From Barnesiella sp. (GTDB taxonomy: Bacteria > Bacteroidota > Bacteroidia > Bacteroidales > Muribaculaceae), in contig JAAVEW010000037.1 of NCBI GenBank assembly GCA_014801075.1, positions 1 to 54,077 of the forward strand: 54,077 bases of DNA, in the 5' to 3' direction. This document shows positions 44,310 through 53,174 of this stretch, in pieces. The translations under genes were made by a program, and so were the position numbers. The notes beneath the pieces are model-generated. The model ran no database searches and was not told the DNA's origin. It saw only the letters and a program-made list of their open reading frames with translations. Each line of letters opens with the position of its first letter. The first letter of the stretch is position 1.

Positions 44310-44351
44310 ATTGACTGAAACGGTGCGTTATTATTGACTGAAACGGTGTGT
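44310..44351 (-). promoter_or_regulatory. 19-base direct repeat in the rsmH leader
   Basis: ATTGACTGAAACGGTG followed by (C/T)GT occurs at 44310-44328 and 44333-44351, a 23-base period (about two helix turns). It lies between the predicted transcription start and the rsmH ATG. It may be an operator for a dimeric regulator. Confidence 0.6.
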
Positions 44352-44387
44352 AATTAAGAGATATTAACACTTTGTATCTTATGGGTG

Positions 44388-44422
44388 TAAAGGTACTAAA
44401 AAGTTATGGGAATTTACGAAAA
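44388..44422 (-). promoter_or_regulatory. Predicted promoter of the dcw cluster
   Basis: Minus-strand TTTTCG (44417-44422), about 21 bases, then TACCTTTA (44388-44395). Both boxes deviate by a base from consensus. Transcription would begin near 44380, giving a leader of about 85 bases that carries the direct repeat. Confidence 0.5.
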
Positions 44423-44629
44423 TAAACAGCGAAATTTATCAACATTTTTTGATTTTTTATGAACGCTTCCGCGGCGGTCAGCGGGTCGTTGAGGTAAGAG
44501 CTTGCCGGTCAATGCGGTGCGCGCTGACGGCGACGACGCTGCGCAGGGGGTGCCCGGGTGTCGGGAAGTGGCGGTGAAAGGGGTTGTGACGGGGCTGCAG
44601 ACGGCATTTTATTTGCAATTGTAAACGCA

Positions 44630-44661
44630 CTTGGCTGTCTGCGGGATTTTTACTACCTTTG
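44630..44661 (+). promoter_or_regulatory. Predicted promoter of the MATE gene
   Basis: CTTG (44630-44633), 20 bases, then TACCTTTG (44654-44661), a full match for the -7 box. The MATE start codon is at 44694. Confidence 0.65.
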
Positions 44662-44693
44662 CCCCTCGGTTTCTAATAGTAATACTTCTTGAA

Positions 44694-46064
44694 ATGGCAC
44701 AATCAATAATTGATAATCAACTGCTTACACGCAAAGGACGTTACCTCGCGATACTGCGTCTCGGCACACCGATACTTATAGGCCAGCTGGGCCAGATTGT
44801 AGTGGGATTTGCCGACACGGCTATGGTGGGAAACTACTCGACCGACGCTCTGGCCGCGGCCTCCTTTGTCAATAATATCTTCAACATCGTGCTGCTGATG
44901 TGTCTGGGATTCACTTACGGACTGACACCGCTCGTGGGCGCACTCTTTTCGGCCTCGCGCAATGAGGACATCGGCGCTACGCTCCATCGCAGCGTGCGGC
45001 TCAACTTTCTGTTTTCCATGGTATTGACGGCCATTATGTTCGTGCTCTATCTCAATGTCGACAAGCTCGGCCAGCCGGAGCATCTTATCCCGCTCATTCG
45101 CCCGTATTATCTTATCTATATGTCGACCGTGGCGGCTATCATGCTGTTTCAGACCTTTGCGCAGACCTCCTACGCGGTCAATGCCTCGATGATGCCGATG
45201 TGGGTGGTGCTTTTCTGCAACATGGTGAACATCGCGGGCAACTATCTGCTCATACGCGGTAACTGCGGATTGCCGGAACTCGGACTCAACGGTGCGGCGA
45301 TTGCCACATTCATATCGCGCTGGCTCGCGGTGGTTATCATCGTGGGATTCTTCGTGCTGTCGCGGCGCTACCGTCCGTATCGCGCCACGGCGCTGCGTCC
45401 GCGAGGCCACGGTTATGCCACGGGCAAGATACTGCGCACGTCGTTGCCGGTGAGTCTGCAGATGGGGCTTGAGGCATCGTCGTTCTCCATAGCGGCAATG
45501 ATGGCGGGATGGCTGGGCCACAACGAACTGGCTGCGTTCCAGATATTTGTGATTATCGGTTCGCTCGGATTCTGTATATATTACGGTATGGCGGCGGCGA
45601 TGTCGGTGCTCGTGGCCAACGCGTCGTCGTGTGTCGATGCCGAGCGCCACATGCGAGCGATTGCCGGGTCGGGCTACGTAATCATACTGGTGCTTGCGGC
45701 CACGGCGAGCACCGTGTTCCTCTCGCTCGGTACTCACCTTATCGGGGTGTTCACCGACGACGAGACGGTGATAGCCATGACCGCCTCCATGATAGTGCCG
45801 CTGGTGATATATCAGCTTGGCGACGCCACGCAGATAAATTTTGCCAACGCGCTTCGCGGCACCTCCAACGTGATGCCCATGATGTGGATAGCATTCATTT
45901 CATATATAGTGGTAGGCATTCCCGCCACCTATGTCATGGCGTTTGTGTTCGGCTGGGGCATTGTGGGTATAGCGCTCAGTTTCTCGGTGTCGCTCTTCCT
46001 GGCCGGCGGACTCTTCCTTTACAGTTTCCTGCGCACCACGCGCAAGCCCGTTGAGGCGGCCTGA
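44694..46064 (+). CDS. MATE-family multidrug/metabolite exporter
   Basis: This 456-residue protein has about 12 hydrophobic segments. The MATE family start (LGTPILIGQLGQIVVGFADTAMVGN) contains the typical Asp-bearing helix 2, and the layout repeats in the second half. It should export cationic compounds using Na+ or H+. An upstream in-frame start at 44631 lies on the predicted promoter, so the ATG at 44694 is chosen. Confidence 0.9.
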   Translation: MAQSIIDNQLLTRKGRYLAILRLGTPILIGQLGQIVVGFADTAMVGNYSTDALAAASFVNNIFNIVLLMCLGFTYGLTPLVGALFSASRNEDIGATLHRSVRLNFLFSMVLTAIMFVLYLNVDKLGQPEHLIPLIRPYYLIYMSTVAAIMLFQTFAQTSYAVNASMMPMWVVLFCNMVNIAGNYLLIRGNCGLPELGLNGAAIATFISRWLAVVIIVGFFVLSRRYRPYRATALRPRGHGYATGKILRTSLPVSLQMGLEASSFSIAAMMAGWLGHNELAAFQIFVIIGSLGFCIYYGMAAAMSVLVANASSCVDAERHMRAIAGSGYVIILVLAATASTVFLSLGTHLIGVFTDDETVIAMTASMIVPLVIYQLGDATQINFANALRGTSNVMPMMWIAFISYIVVGIPATYVMAFVFGWGIVGIALSFSVSLFLAGGLFLYSFLRTTRKPVEAA

Positions 46065-46087
46065 TACCGATTTTTTTTCAATTATGA

Positions 46088-46117
46088 TTGAATTTACCGA
46101 AAGTTTTGTTATTTTTG
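46088..46117 (+). promoter_or_regulatory. Predicted promoter of the DUF4254/GT9 pair
   Basis: TTG (46088-46090), 19 bases, then TATTTTTG (46110-46117). It predicts a GC-rich leader of about 105 bases containing CGGGC-GCTA-GCCCG. Confidence 0.6.
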
Positions 46118-46225
46118 CGTTTATATAGGCCTCATGGCCCCGGGAGCTGCCGTGGTATAATTGCAGTTCCTGACAGTTAGCCGATTATAAACCGGGCGCT
46201 AGCCCGACAAATAACAATTCCGTAT

Positions 46226-46840
46226 ATGACATTCGCCGAAAATTGCAACGCGGTGTTTGACCGTTCAACAGCTGATTATCATATCAATGACGATGTGGAT
46301 TTCGCAATCGTCAACCCCTATCCCGTCGACACTATCGACCATGTGCTTTATGCCAAAAACTGGATTGATGCCGTGCAGTGGCACCTTGAGGATATAATCC
46401 GCGACCCGAATATCGACCCCGTGGCGGCTCTGGCCCTCAAGCGTCGTATCGACCGCTCCAATCAGGACCGCACCGACATGGTGGAGGAGCTTGACACATA
46501 TTTCCGCACCCGCTACGCCGACGTGAAGCCTGCGGCCGATGCCACTATCAACACCGAGAGTCCCGCATGGGCGCTCGACCGACTCTCTATCCTCGCGCTC
46601 AAAATATATCACATGCGCGCCGAGGTGGAGCGTACCGACGCGTCGCCCGAACATATAGCCCGCTGTCAGGCCAAACTCGATGTGCTGCTCGAGCAGCGCG
46701 TTGACCTCACTACGGCCATCGACCAATTGCTCGACGACATCGCGGCCGGACGCAAGTATATGAAGGTGTACCGCCAGATGAAGATGTATAACGACCCGGC
46801 TACCAATCCGGTACTCTATGGCAAAGGAGAAGCTAAATAA
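46226..46840 (+). CDS. DUF4254 family protein
   Basis: This 204-residue helical, soluble protein matches DUF4254, known mostly from Bacteroidetes next to glycosyltransferase genes. Residues such as NWIDAVQWHLEDIIRDP and RIDRSNQDRTDMVEELD are typical. No function is known. It overlaps the GT9 gene by 23 bases, implying translational coupling and a joint role in surface polysaccharide synthesis. Confidence 0.82.
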   Translation: MTFAENCNAVFDRSTADYHINDDVDFAIVNPYPVDTIDHVLYAKNWIDAVQWHLEDIIRDPNIDPVAALALKRRIDRSNQDRTDMVEELDTYFRTRYADVKPAADATINTESPAWALDRLSILALKIYHMRAEVERTDASPEHIARCQAKLDVLLEQRVDLTTAIDQLLDDIAAGRKYMKVYRQMKMYNDPATNPVLYGKGEAK

Positions 46841-47936
46841 AGGTGACGCTGTAGCCAACGTGCTGGTGGTGAGGCTTTCGGCCATAGGCGATGTAGCCAT
46901 GACCGTTCCCTCGCTCTACGGCGCGTGCCACGCCCACCCCGACGTGAGGTTCATCTTCGTGACCCGCTCGTCGATGGCGTCGATATTTATCAACGCCCCC
47001 TCCAACCTGATTGTCAAGGGAGTAGACCTGAAGAGTGACTACAAGGGATTGAGCGGTATGCGCCGCCTCTTCAGCGAGTTGCGCCAGCAGTATGACATTG
47101 ACGCCGTGGTCGACCTCCATGATGTGATACGCACGAAGTATCTCCGCCTTATTGCCCGGTTGAAAGGGTTGAAGGTGAGCTATATACGCAAAGGCCGCAA
47201 GGGCAAGCACGCCCTGACGCGCCGCAACAACAAGGTGATGCTGCCGCTGGTGACATCGCGTTCGCGTTACCGCGATACGTTCAGCCGGTTGGGCCTCACG
47301 CCCGACGAATCATTCATCGGACTCTTCGGCAGTGGCAAAGCTGACGCGGCGATGTATGCCGCTATCACTCAGCCGCGTGCCGAGGGCGAGCACTGGGTAG
47401 GTATCGCTCCCTTTGCCAAGCATCAGGGTAAGATTTATCCCGAAGCGATGATGGAGGAGGTGGTGGCGACGCTGACCCGCGTGCCCGGCATGAGGATTTT
47501 TCTCTTCGGCGGCGGCGACCATGAGCGCGAAGTGTTCAGGGGGTGGCAGGAGCGCTATCCCGGTGTGACTTCGCTTGCCGAAGGGCGCTACGGTTTCGCT
47601 ACCGAACTCGCTCTGCTCAGTAATCTTGACTGCATGGTGTCGATGGACTCGGCCAATATGCACCTGGCTTCGCTTGTCGACATTCCCGTAGTGAGCATCT
47701 GGGGCGCCACTCATCCCTATTGCGGTTTTAAAGGCTGGAGGCAGACCGACGCCAATATCATACAGTTGCCGCTTACGTGCCGCCCCTGCTCGGTGTTTGG
47801 CGACAAGCCGTGTTACCGCGGCGACTATTTGTGTCTCAACGGCATAAAGCCCGGCGTGATTTCGAGTAAGGTTCTCGCCAATCTGGGCATTAGTTCGGTC
47901 GAAGCCGGGAGCGGTAACTCTCCCGCCAAAGGTTAG
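46818..47936 (+). CDS. Glycosyltransferase family 9 (heptosyltransferase-like)
   Basis: This 372-residue GT-B fold protein has the GT9 N-terminal loop VVRLSAIGDVAMTVPSLYGA and the C-terminal GSG/SMDSANMHLASLVDIPVVSIWGATHP region. GT9 enzymes usually add heptose or another sugar to lipid A core; the sugar here is not determinable. The final stretch includes a Cys-rich segment (TCRPCSVFGDKPCYRGDYLC) seen in several Bacteroidetes members. It starts inside the DUF4254 gene. Confidence 0.9.
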   Translation: MAKEKLNKGDAVANVLVVRLSAIGDVAMTVPSLYGACHAHPDVRFIFVTRSSMASIFINAPSNLIVKGVDLKSDYKGLSGMRRLFSELRQQYDIDAVVDLHDVIRTKYLRLIARLKGLKVSYIRKGRKGKHALTRRNNKVMLPLVTSRSRYRDTFSRLGLTPDESFIGLFGSGKADAAMYAAITQPRAEGEHWVGIAPFAKHQGKIYPEAMMEEVVATLTRVPGMRIFLFGGGDHEREVFRGWQERYPGVTSLAEGRYGFATELALLSNLDCMVSMDSANMHLASLVDIPVVSIWGATHPYCGFKGWRQTDANIIQLPLTCRPCSVFGDKPCYRGDYLCLNGIKPGVISSKVLANLGISSVEAGSGNSPAKG

Positions 47937-48055
47937 TAGTCCGTTGCGCAACATTTATATTATAAATATTGTTAATGAAAGTGTAGTAACATTAAATACA
48001 GCTTGCCGATTCTTTTTTTACTGCAATATCATAAAGAGCTGAAATACTATTTTTT

Positions 48056-49717
48056 ATGAAACATAACTACCTCATGAAATTCATGGTGCTTGTTGCCATG
48101 ATGCTCCCCATGACCGGGTACGGAGCCGTACCGGCCAACTACTATAAGTCAATCAACGGATTGGCCGACAAGGATTTGAAGAATGCGCTCCACACGCTCC
48201 TCGCCAACCATACGGAAGTTAAGTCGTATAGTGCGCTCCCCGAATATTTCCGCACCACCGACCGTTTTCCCGGCACCGACTACTGGTGGGATATGTATTC
48301 TGACATGGAGGTGTCGATGTATATCACCTTCGGCACGTACATGAACCGCGAGCACTGTTTCCCCAAAAGCTGGTGGGGCGGCCTTACCAACGTTCCGGCC
48401 TACGTCGACCTGTTTCATCTCTACCCCTCGGAGGCCAAGGCCAATCAGGCCAAGAGCAATTACCCGTTGGGTGAGGTGGTTTCCTCGACTTTTGACAACG
48501 GTGTGGTGAAAGTAGGATATGCCACTACCGGTCAAGGCGGCGGCTCGGCCAAGGTGTTTGAGCCCAACGAGGAATATATCGGCGACTTTGCCCGTACATA
48601 TTTCTATGTAGTCACCTGCTACTCCAATCTCAAGTGGGACACGAAGTATATGTACATGCTGGAGCAGAATGACTACCCGACGCTCAAACCGTGGGCTATC
48701 GACCTGCTGCTCAAATGGCACCGCGCCGACCCCGTCAGCGAGAAGGAGGTGAACCGCAACGAGGCTGTCTATGGTTTCCAGGGCAACCGCAACCCGTTCA
48801 TCGACCATCCCGAACTGGTGGAATACATCTGGGGTAACCGCGTAGGACAGAAGTATCAGGGCGGCACATCGGAACCGGCGGGTGACCCCGAGCTGACTAC
48901 CCCCGTGCAGGATATGGCTCTCGACTTCGAGCAGATAGCAATCGGCAAGTCGGAGACCCGTCGCCTCGGTTTCATGGGCAGCAACCTTACGGGAAAACTC
49001 TCGCTGGCTATTACCGGCACTGACCGCGCTATGTTCTCGATTGATTCAAAGAGCATTGAGTCGGCACTCGTCAATGCCGACGGCGGCTACTTCCTCCCTG
49101 TCACCTACACCCCTACGAGCATCGGCGAGCACTCGGCGCGTCTCATCATCTCGGACGGCGGCCTTACCGGTTCGCGCGGCGTGGCGCTGATGGGCGAATG
49201 TCTTGAAGTGCCGTCACTTACAGCTCCCGTAGCGCTCCCGGCATCCGATATTACTGACGACAGCTACATGGCCAACTGGGAAGAACCATCGGAAGTGGTT
49301 GACTACTATATCGTTACCCGCACACAGTACATTAACGGCAACTCTTCATCCGAGGAAATCCTCGCCGAAAGCAATTCGTTGCTTATCGAGAACTTCGACG
49401 CTTCGGCCTCGGAGAGCTACAACGTGCGCTCGGTGCGTCTCGGATATGAATCGCCGCTGTCCAACGAGATTTTCGTTTACCATGCAGGCATTGAGGGCGT
49501 TGAGATGGATTCGCCCCTCGGCTACGCTTACTGGCCCGGCGGCTTGCGCATAGTATGCGGCGAAACTCAGTACAATCTTGAGGTATATGACATTGCAGGC
49601 CGCTGCGTGCTCACTCTCCCCGAAATCCATGACAACGATATCATAGAGCTCCCCTACGGTGTATATCTCATCACTACCGACGGTTGCCGCACCCCGCTGC
49701 GCGTGATTATACGATAA
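48056..49717 (+). CDS. Secreted endonuclease I with sorting-type C-terminus
   Basis: This 553-residue protein has a signal peptide (1-~24) and an endonuclease I domain (~25-270). The catalytic region is NREHCFPKSWWG, then DLFHLYPSEAKAN, and NRNEAVYGFQGNRNPFIDHPEL. Two beta-sandwich/Fn3-like regions follow (~275-480), then a short tail (YDIAGRCVLTLPE...GVYLITTDGCRTPLRVI) resembling the type IX secretion sorting domain. It should degrade extracellular DNA or RNA for nutrients or defence. Confidence 0.87.
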   Translation: MKHNYLMKFMVLVAMMLPMTGYGAVPANYYKSINGLADKDLKNALHTLLANHTEVKSYSALPEYFRTTDRFPGTDYWWDMYSDMEVSMYITFGTYMNREHCFPKSWWGGLTNVPAYVDLFHLYPSEAKANQAKSNYPLGEVVSSTFDNGVVKVGYATTGQGGGSAKVFEPNEEYIGDFARTYFYVVTCYSNLKWDTKYMYMLEQNDYPTLKPWAIDLLLKWHRADPVSEKEVNRNEAVYGFQGNRNPFIDHPELVEYIWGNRVGQKYQGGTSEPAGDPELTTPVQDMALDFEQIAIGKSETRRLGFMGSNLTGKLSLAITGTDRAMFSIDSKSIESALVNADGGYFLPVTYTPTSIGEHSARLIISDGGLTGSRGVALMGECLEVPSLTAPVALPASDITDDSYMANWEEPSEVVDYYIVTRTQYINGNSSSEEILAESNSLLIENFDASASESYNVRSVRLGYESPLSNEIFVYHAGIEGVEMDSPLGYAYWPGGLRIVCGETQYNLEVYDIAGRCVLTLPEIHDNDIIELPYGVYLITTDGCRTPLRVIIR

Positions 49718-49767
49718 TCGGCCGTTACGGTGTCAATTATTAGTAGAACAGGCTTTTGCTTTGATTC

Positions 49768-50298
49768 ATGAAGAAGAAAACAATATGGGATCTTAACCGC
49801 GTGACTGTCGACGAGTATCGGCAGTCGCGCAAGATACCCCTCATAGTAGTGCTCGATAATGTGCGCTCTCTCAATAATATAGGTTCAATTTTCCGCACGT
49901 CCGACGCTTTTGCCGTGGAGAAGATAGTGCTGTGCGGCATCACGGCTACGCCGCCGTCGCCCGAAATACACAAGACGGCCCTCGGAGCTGAGAACTCCGT
50001 GGAGTGGGTCTACTTCGACAGCACCATTGAGGCGGTGAAGCAACTCAAAGAGGAGGGTGTGACTGTATGCGCCCTGGAGCAGGTGGAGGGCAGTGTGTCG
50101 CTCGAAGATTATGAGGCTGACCCTGCAGGCCGCTATGCGTTTATCGCCGGCAACGAGGTTGACGGTGTTGACCAGGAGGTAGTTAACTTATGCGACGTGT
50201 CGCTCGAAATCCCCCAGATAGGCACCAAGCACTCGCTCAACGTAGCGGTATCTACAGCCCTGACCATCTGGCACTTCTTCCTTAAACTGAGAAGTTAA
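49768..50298 (+). CDS. SpoU-family RNA 2'-O-methyltransferase (TrmH-like)
   Basis: This 176-residue SPOUT enzyme has motif 1 (VLDNVRSLNNIGSIFRTSDAF) and motifs 2 and 3 (FIAGNEVDGV, IPQIGTKHSLNVAVSTALTI), which form the knotted SAM site. It methylates a ribose in tRNA or rRNA; which RNA is unknown. It is only the catalytic core, shorter than TrmH. Confidence 0.93.
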   Translation: MKKKTIWDLNRVTVDEYRQSRKIPLIVVLDNVRSLNNIGSIFRTSDAFAVEKIVLCGITATPPSPEIHKTALGAENSVEWVYFDSTIEAVKQLKEEGVTVCALEQVEGSVSLEDYEADPAGRYAFIAGNEVDGVDQEVVNLCDVSLEIPQIGTKHSLNVAVSTALTIWHFFLKLRS

Positions 50299-50343
50299 GC
50301 AATTCATTCAGGGCAATTCATTCAGGGCAATTCATAATTCATA

Positions 50344-50402
50344 ATGCATAATTCATAATTGGCTGTGCAGCAGGCCTGCCGGCTCAATTATGAATTATGC
50401 AT
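50344..50402. terminator. AT-rich hairpin after the SpoU gene
   Basis: Perfect 18-base arms (50344-50361, 50385-50402) and a TTTTTG after the second arm. It shares a 23-base string with the element at 18352-18374. Confidence 0.7.
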
Positions 50403-50444
50403 TTTTGTATCTTCCCGTAACAACAAACGACAATGCGCAGCCCC

Positions 50445-50470
50445 GTGGCGGGGGTCTCCCGACCCGCGCT
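50445..50470 (+). repeat. 26-base GC-rich dispersed repeat, copy 7
   Basis: Direct copy in the convergent spacer between the SpoU gene and the kinase-like gene. It lies 42 bases after the AT-rich hairpin. Confidence 0.85.
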
Positions 50471-50557
50471 TAATCCAGAGCGCTCAAGGCTCCCGCAATT
50501 ATACCTCCATCGCTCAAATATCCCTCTCTCAAACCGCCGGCGCTCAAACAGTTAGCG

Positions 50558-51316
50558 CTAATTTTTAATTAACTTCTTAAGCTTGCGGTGGCGGCGTTTG
50601 GTTGCCTGATATTTCTTGAGCGAGGCGATAGCTTCGGCTGTGATGGTATCGGGATTCTCTCCGGAGGCTTTGGCATAGGCTTTGGCAAGACGGATGGTGT
50701 CGGCCTCGTCGAGCGATATGCTGCGGAACATTGACATGAGTTTGGCGCGGTTGGTGACGTTGAAGTTCATGCGGTTGATGTCGACGAGATAGAATCGGTA
50801 ACTGCCGTCGGGCAGCAGCTCGGCCAGAATGTTGCCGGGGGAGAAATCGCGGTGGTAGATGCCCGCGCGGTGCAGGTTCACCATGAACAGCCCGAGAGCC
50901 TCGATAAGTGCCTCTGAATCGGGACGTTTGCCCCAGTCGCGTATGTTTGACAAGGGGAGGAATTCACATATATAATATGAGTCGAGCAGTTTAAGCCCCT
51001 TGCGGCGTTCGCTCCAGGCGATGGGGGAGGGGGTGCAGAAGCCGAGTGCGAGGAGGTGTTCGGCATGCTCGAATGAACGGCGCGCTTTGCTGTGGCGCAG
51101 TGTGGTGTAGATATATGAGTTGGGAAATTTGGCTTTGCGGAAGTGCTTTACACACAGGTGGTTGCCCGTGTCGTCAGTGACGTCGTAGAGGGTGTTGCGT
51201 GCCCCGCGGTATATCTCTACGGCGCTGTCGTCGGTGCCGTCGGTGAAGATTTTCTCGCAGGCCATGCTTGTGGCACGGTCGTCGGTGTGGATGTGTTTGA
51301 GTAGTCGTGGTTTCAT
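50558..51316 (-). CDS. WaaP/InaA-like lipopolysaccharide kinase
   Basis: This 252-residue protein-kinase-fold enzyme has a catalytic loop (H155-R-D157...N162), a metal-binding D179 (LVDIN) and a lysine in VKHF near 57. It belongs to the LPS core heptose/Kdo kinase family, which phosphorylates inner core sugars. Its ATG overlaps the stop of the preceding gene (TAATG), so the two are translationally coupled. Confidence 0.85.
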   Translation of the reverse strand: MKPRLLKHIHTDDRATSMACEKIFTDGTDDSAVEIYRGARNTLYDVTDDTGNHLCVKHFRKAKFPNSYIYTTLRHSKARRSFEHAEHLLALGFCTPSPIAWSERRKGLKLLDSYYICEFLPLSNIRDWGKRPDSEALIEALGLFMVNLHRAGIYHRDFSPGNILAELLPDGSYRFYLVDINRMNFNVTNRAKLMSMFRSISLDEADTIRLAKAYAKASGENPDTITAEAIASLKKYQATKRRHRKLKKLIKN

Positions 51317-52371
51317 TACTGAGGCTGGGGGTTCTTTGACTCGTTTTCAATATGTTTGATGGCTTGGCGCACGGCTTTGCGGAAGTAATGGCCGGCTGCG
51401 ATGTCGGCGGCCACGCGGTCGACGTTGCGGCGCATATCGGTGTATTCCTCCGGTGTAACGGCTTTTACGCGGTCATTTATGTCGTCGAGGTTGTCGACAA
51501 TGATGCCTATTCCGTTGGTTTTCACGAAGTCGGCCATAGCTGCGCCGCTCCATATAATCAGTGGAAGGCGTGAGCGAAGATAGAGCGACACCTTGTGAGG
51601 AGTGTTGAGTGCGAGGTAGCTGCCGAAGTCGCCTTCGCAGCTGTCAATGGACCGTCCGTCCCACACGAGTCCGTAATCGCTTGTCATGCCGGCTATTAAA
51701 TTTTCAGCGTCTACAAAACCGTGGTCGAAGAATTTCTCCGGTTTCTCTACCTGGTCCATTCTGAATCCGAAGCCGTAGATGTCCACTACGTAGTCGCGGA
51801 TTACGTTGCCCCATTTCCATAGAAAGGCATTTTTGCGTTCGTTGAGCGAGCCGGCGTAGGCTATGCGTATCTCTCCGTTGATGACGCGCTGCGGTATGGG
51901 GTCGGTGACGGTGAGATAGTCCCATGCGTCGAGGCTCCCCATAGGCCGGTCGAGCCCGATGTCGTGTAGATGTTTTGCCATCACTTTATTGGTGGCTATA
52001 ATATAGTCGGCGTTGCTCAGACGTCTCAACTCTTTCTCGACGGAGAGCGCCTTGCGTCGGAAACTTCCGAGGTCGTGGATAAGTGCAACTACTTTCGCTC
52101 CCCTGATATGGGCAATCTTACATATATATGTGAAATATTTCTTCAGGGGATATTGCAGAAACAGAATGTCACCCTTGCGCAGTCCGGTAGTGGCTTTGGC
52201 TATCCCCATCAGGTTGAACATGAAGTGAGCGCCCTTGGAGGAATGTTCGGTGCGTGTAAGGCCAATGTTGCGGAAGCCTTCTTCGAGCATTATCTGTTCT
52301 ACATCGCTTTTGGCTTTGTTGCCGGCGCTCGTGTGGTTGCGATAGTTGTGCGATATGTATTTGTAACTCAT
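51316..52371 (-). CDS. Galactofuranosyltransferase-like (WbbI-type) glycosyltransferase
   Basis: This 351-residue GT-B fold protein resembles the beta-1,6-galactofuranosyltransferase group (VVALIHDLGSFRRKALSVEKELRRLSNADYIIA). The donor and linkage are inferred from resemblance only. It probably acts on O-antigen or another surface polysaccharide and lies between a GT32-like gene and a kinase gene in one operon. Confidence 0.82.
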   Translation of the reverse strand: MSYKYISHNYRNHTSAGNKAKSDVEQIMLEEGFRNIGLTRTEHSSKGAHFMFNLMGIAKATTGLRKGDILFLQYPLKKYFTYICKIAHIRGAKVVALIHDLGSFRRKALSVEKELRRLSNADYIIATNKVMAKHLHDIGLDRPMGSLDAWDYLTVTDPIPQRVINGEIRIAYAGSLNERKNAFLWKWGNVIRDYVVDIYGFGFRMDQVEKPEKFFDHGFVDAENLIAGMTSDYGLVWDGRSIDSCEGDFGSYLALNTPHKVSLYLRSRLPLIIWSGAAMADFVKTNGIGIIVDNLDDINDRVKAVTPEEYTDMRRNVDRVAADIAAGHYFRKAVRQAIKHIENESKNPQPQ

Positions 52372-52429
52372 GTGGCAAGGATTTTCGGTTGGGGTTAGTA
52401 TTGTTTGCTGAGCTGTTGCCGGAATCAGC

Positions 52430-53161
52430 TTATGGGTGGCAGCATCGATTTTTGCCTATGTGGGTGAGGTAGTAACGGCAGGAGGCAAGCAGGTGTTTAG
52501 CTCCCAGTTCCAGGCGCCGCCCGAGTTTGCGCTTGCGCCATGAGCCGTAGATGCGGTGATGGGCGAAGGCTTCCGGGTGTACTTCCACTCCGCTGTTGCG
52601 TGGTGTCACAAGATGCCCCGGATACACTACAGTGTTGTTGTCAAGAATCTGGAGGCGGTCATCCTCTTTCCACCCCATACGTCGGGCGCATTCTCTCATT
52701 ACTATGGGCGAGATGGTCTGGTCGTAACTGCCGTCGCGCTGCTTGAAGGTGCGACTGTCGTAGTAGGCAAACATCTCGCGGCAGAACGCGTTGTCTTTCT
52801 CCCCCATGAAAAATGCTGCCTGGATTTGCAGATTGTCGCCAATGTGCTCGTGTACCGTGGCAAATCCGCGTTCCGGAATGTAGCGGTCGAACCGTCGGTT
52901 GAGGAATATGTCGGAGTCCATGTATATACCACCCTCTTTCCATACGGCATAAAAGCGCACGGCGTCGGCGGCAAACGCCCATTTACCCGCGTCGAGGGCT
53001 TCATCTATATATTGGCATCCTATCGCGCGAGCGTCGCGCGCGTTCCATAAACGAATCTCATAGTCAGGTAAAACTTTTGCCCAGCTTTCGAGGCACAATT
53101 TTATCTCGACCGGAAAATTTCCGCCTCCAAACCAGCACAAATGTATTTTCTTGGGTATCAT
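52430..53161 (-). CDS. GT32-like glycosyltransferase with DXD motif
   Basis: This 243-residue protein matches the sugar-binding DXD family (MIPKKIHLCWFGGG, then AADAVRFYAVWKEGGIYMDSDIF with the DxD). It is a nucleotide-sugar-dependent transferase likely working on surface glycans. First gene of the operon, with a promoter at 53175-53205. Confidence 0.9.
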   Translation of the reverse strand: MIPKKIHLCWFGGGNFPVEIKLCLESWAKVLPDYEIRLWNARDARAIGCQYIDEALDAGKWAFAADAVRFYAVWKEGGIYMDSDIFLNRRFDRYIPERGFATVHEHIGDNLQIQAAFFMGEKDNAFCREMFAYYDSRTFKQRDGSYDQTISPIVMRECARRMGWKEDDRLQILDNNTVVYPGHLVTPRNSGVEVHPEAFAHHRIYGSWRKRKLGRRLELGAKHLLASCRYYLTHIGKNRCCHP

Positions 53162-53174
53162 CGATGTTTTTTTA

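Larger units (their letters stand above)
44295..44693. other. Divergent spacer between the dcw cluster and the MATE gene
   Basis: No gene is recognised. It contains a 19-base direct repeat (44310-44351), the dcw promoter (44388-44422), a GC-rich unassigned stretch of ~150 bases (44461-44610) and the MATE promoter (44630-44661). I searched the GC-rich part for a mraZ remnant and saw none. Confidence 0.55.

Noticed and set aside
44436-44444. DnaA-box-like TTATCAACA
   Set aside because: Single copy with one mismatch and no other origin features.
44461-44610. Remnant of mraZ upstream of rsmH
   Set aside because: No MraZ-like sequence could be read in any frame.
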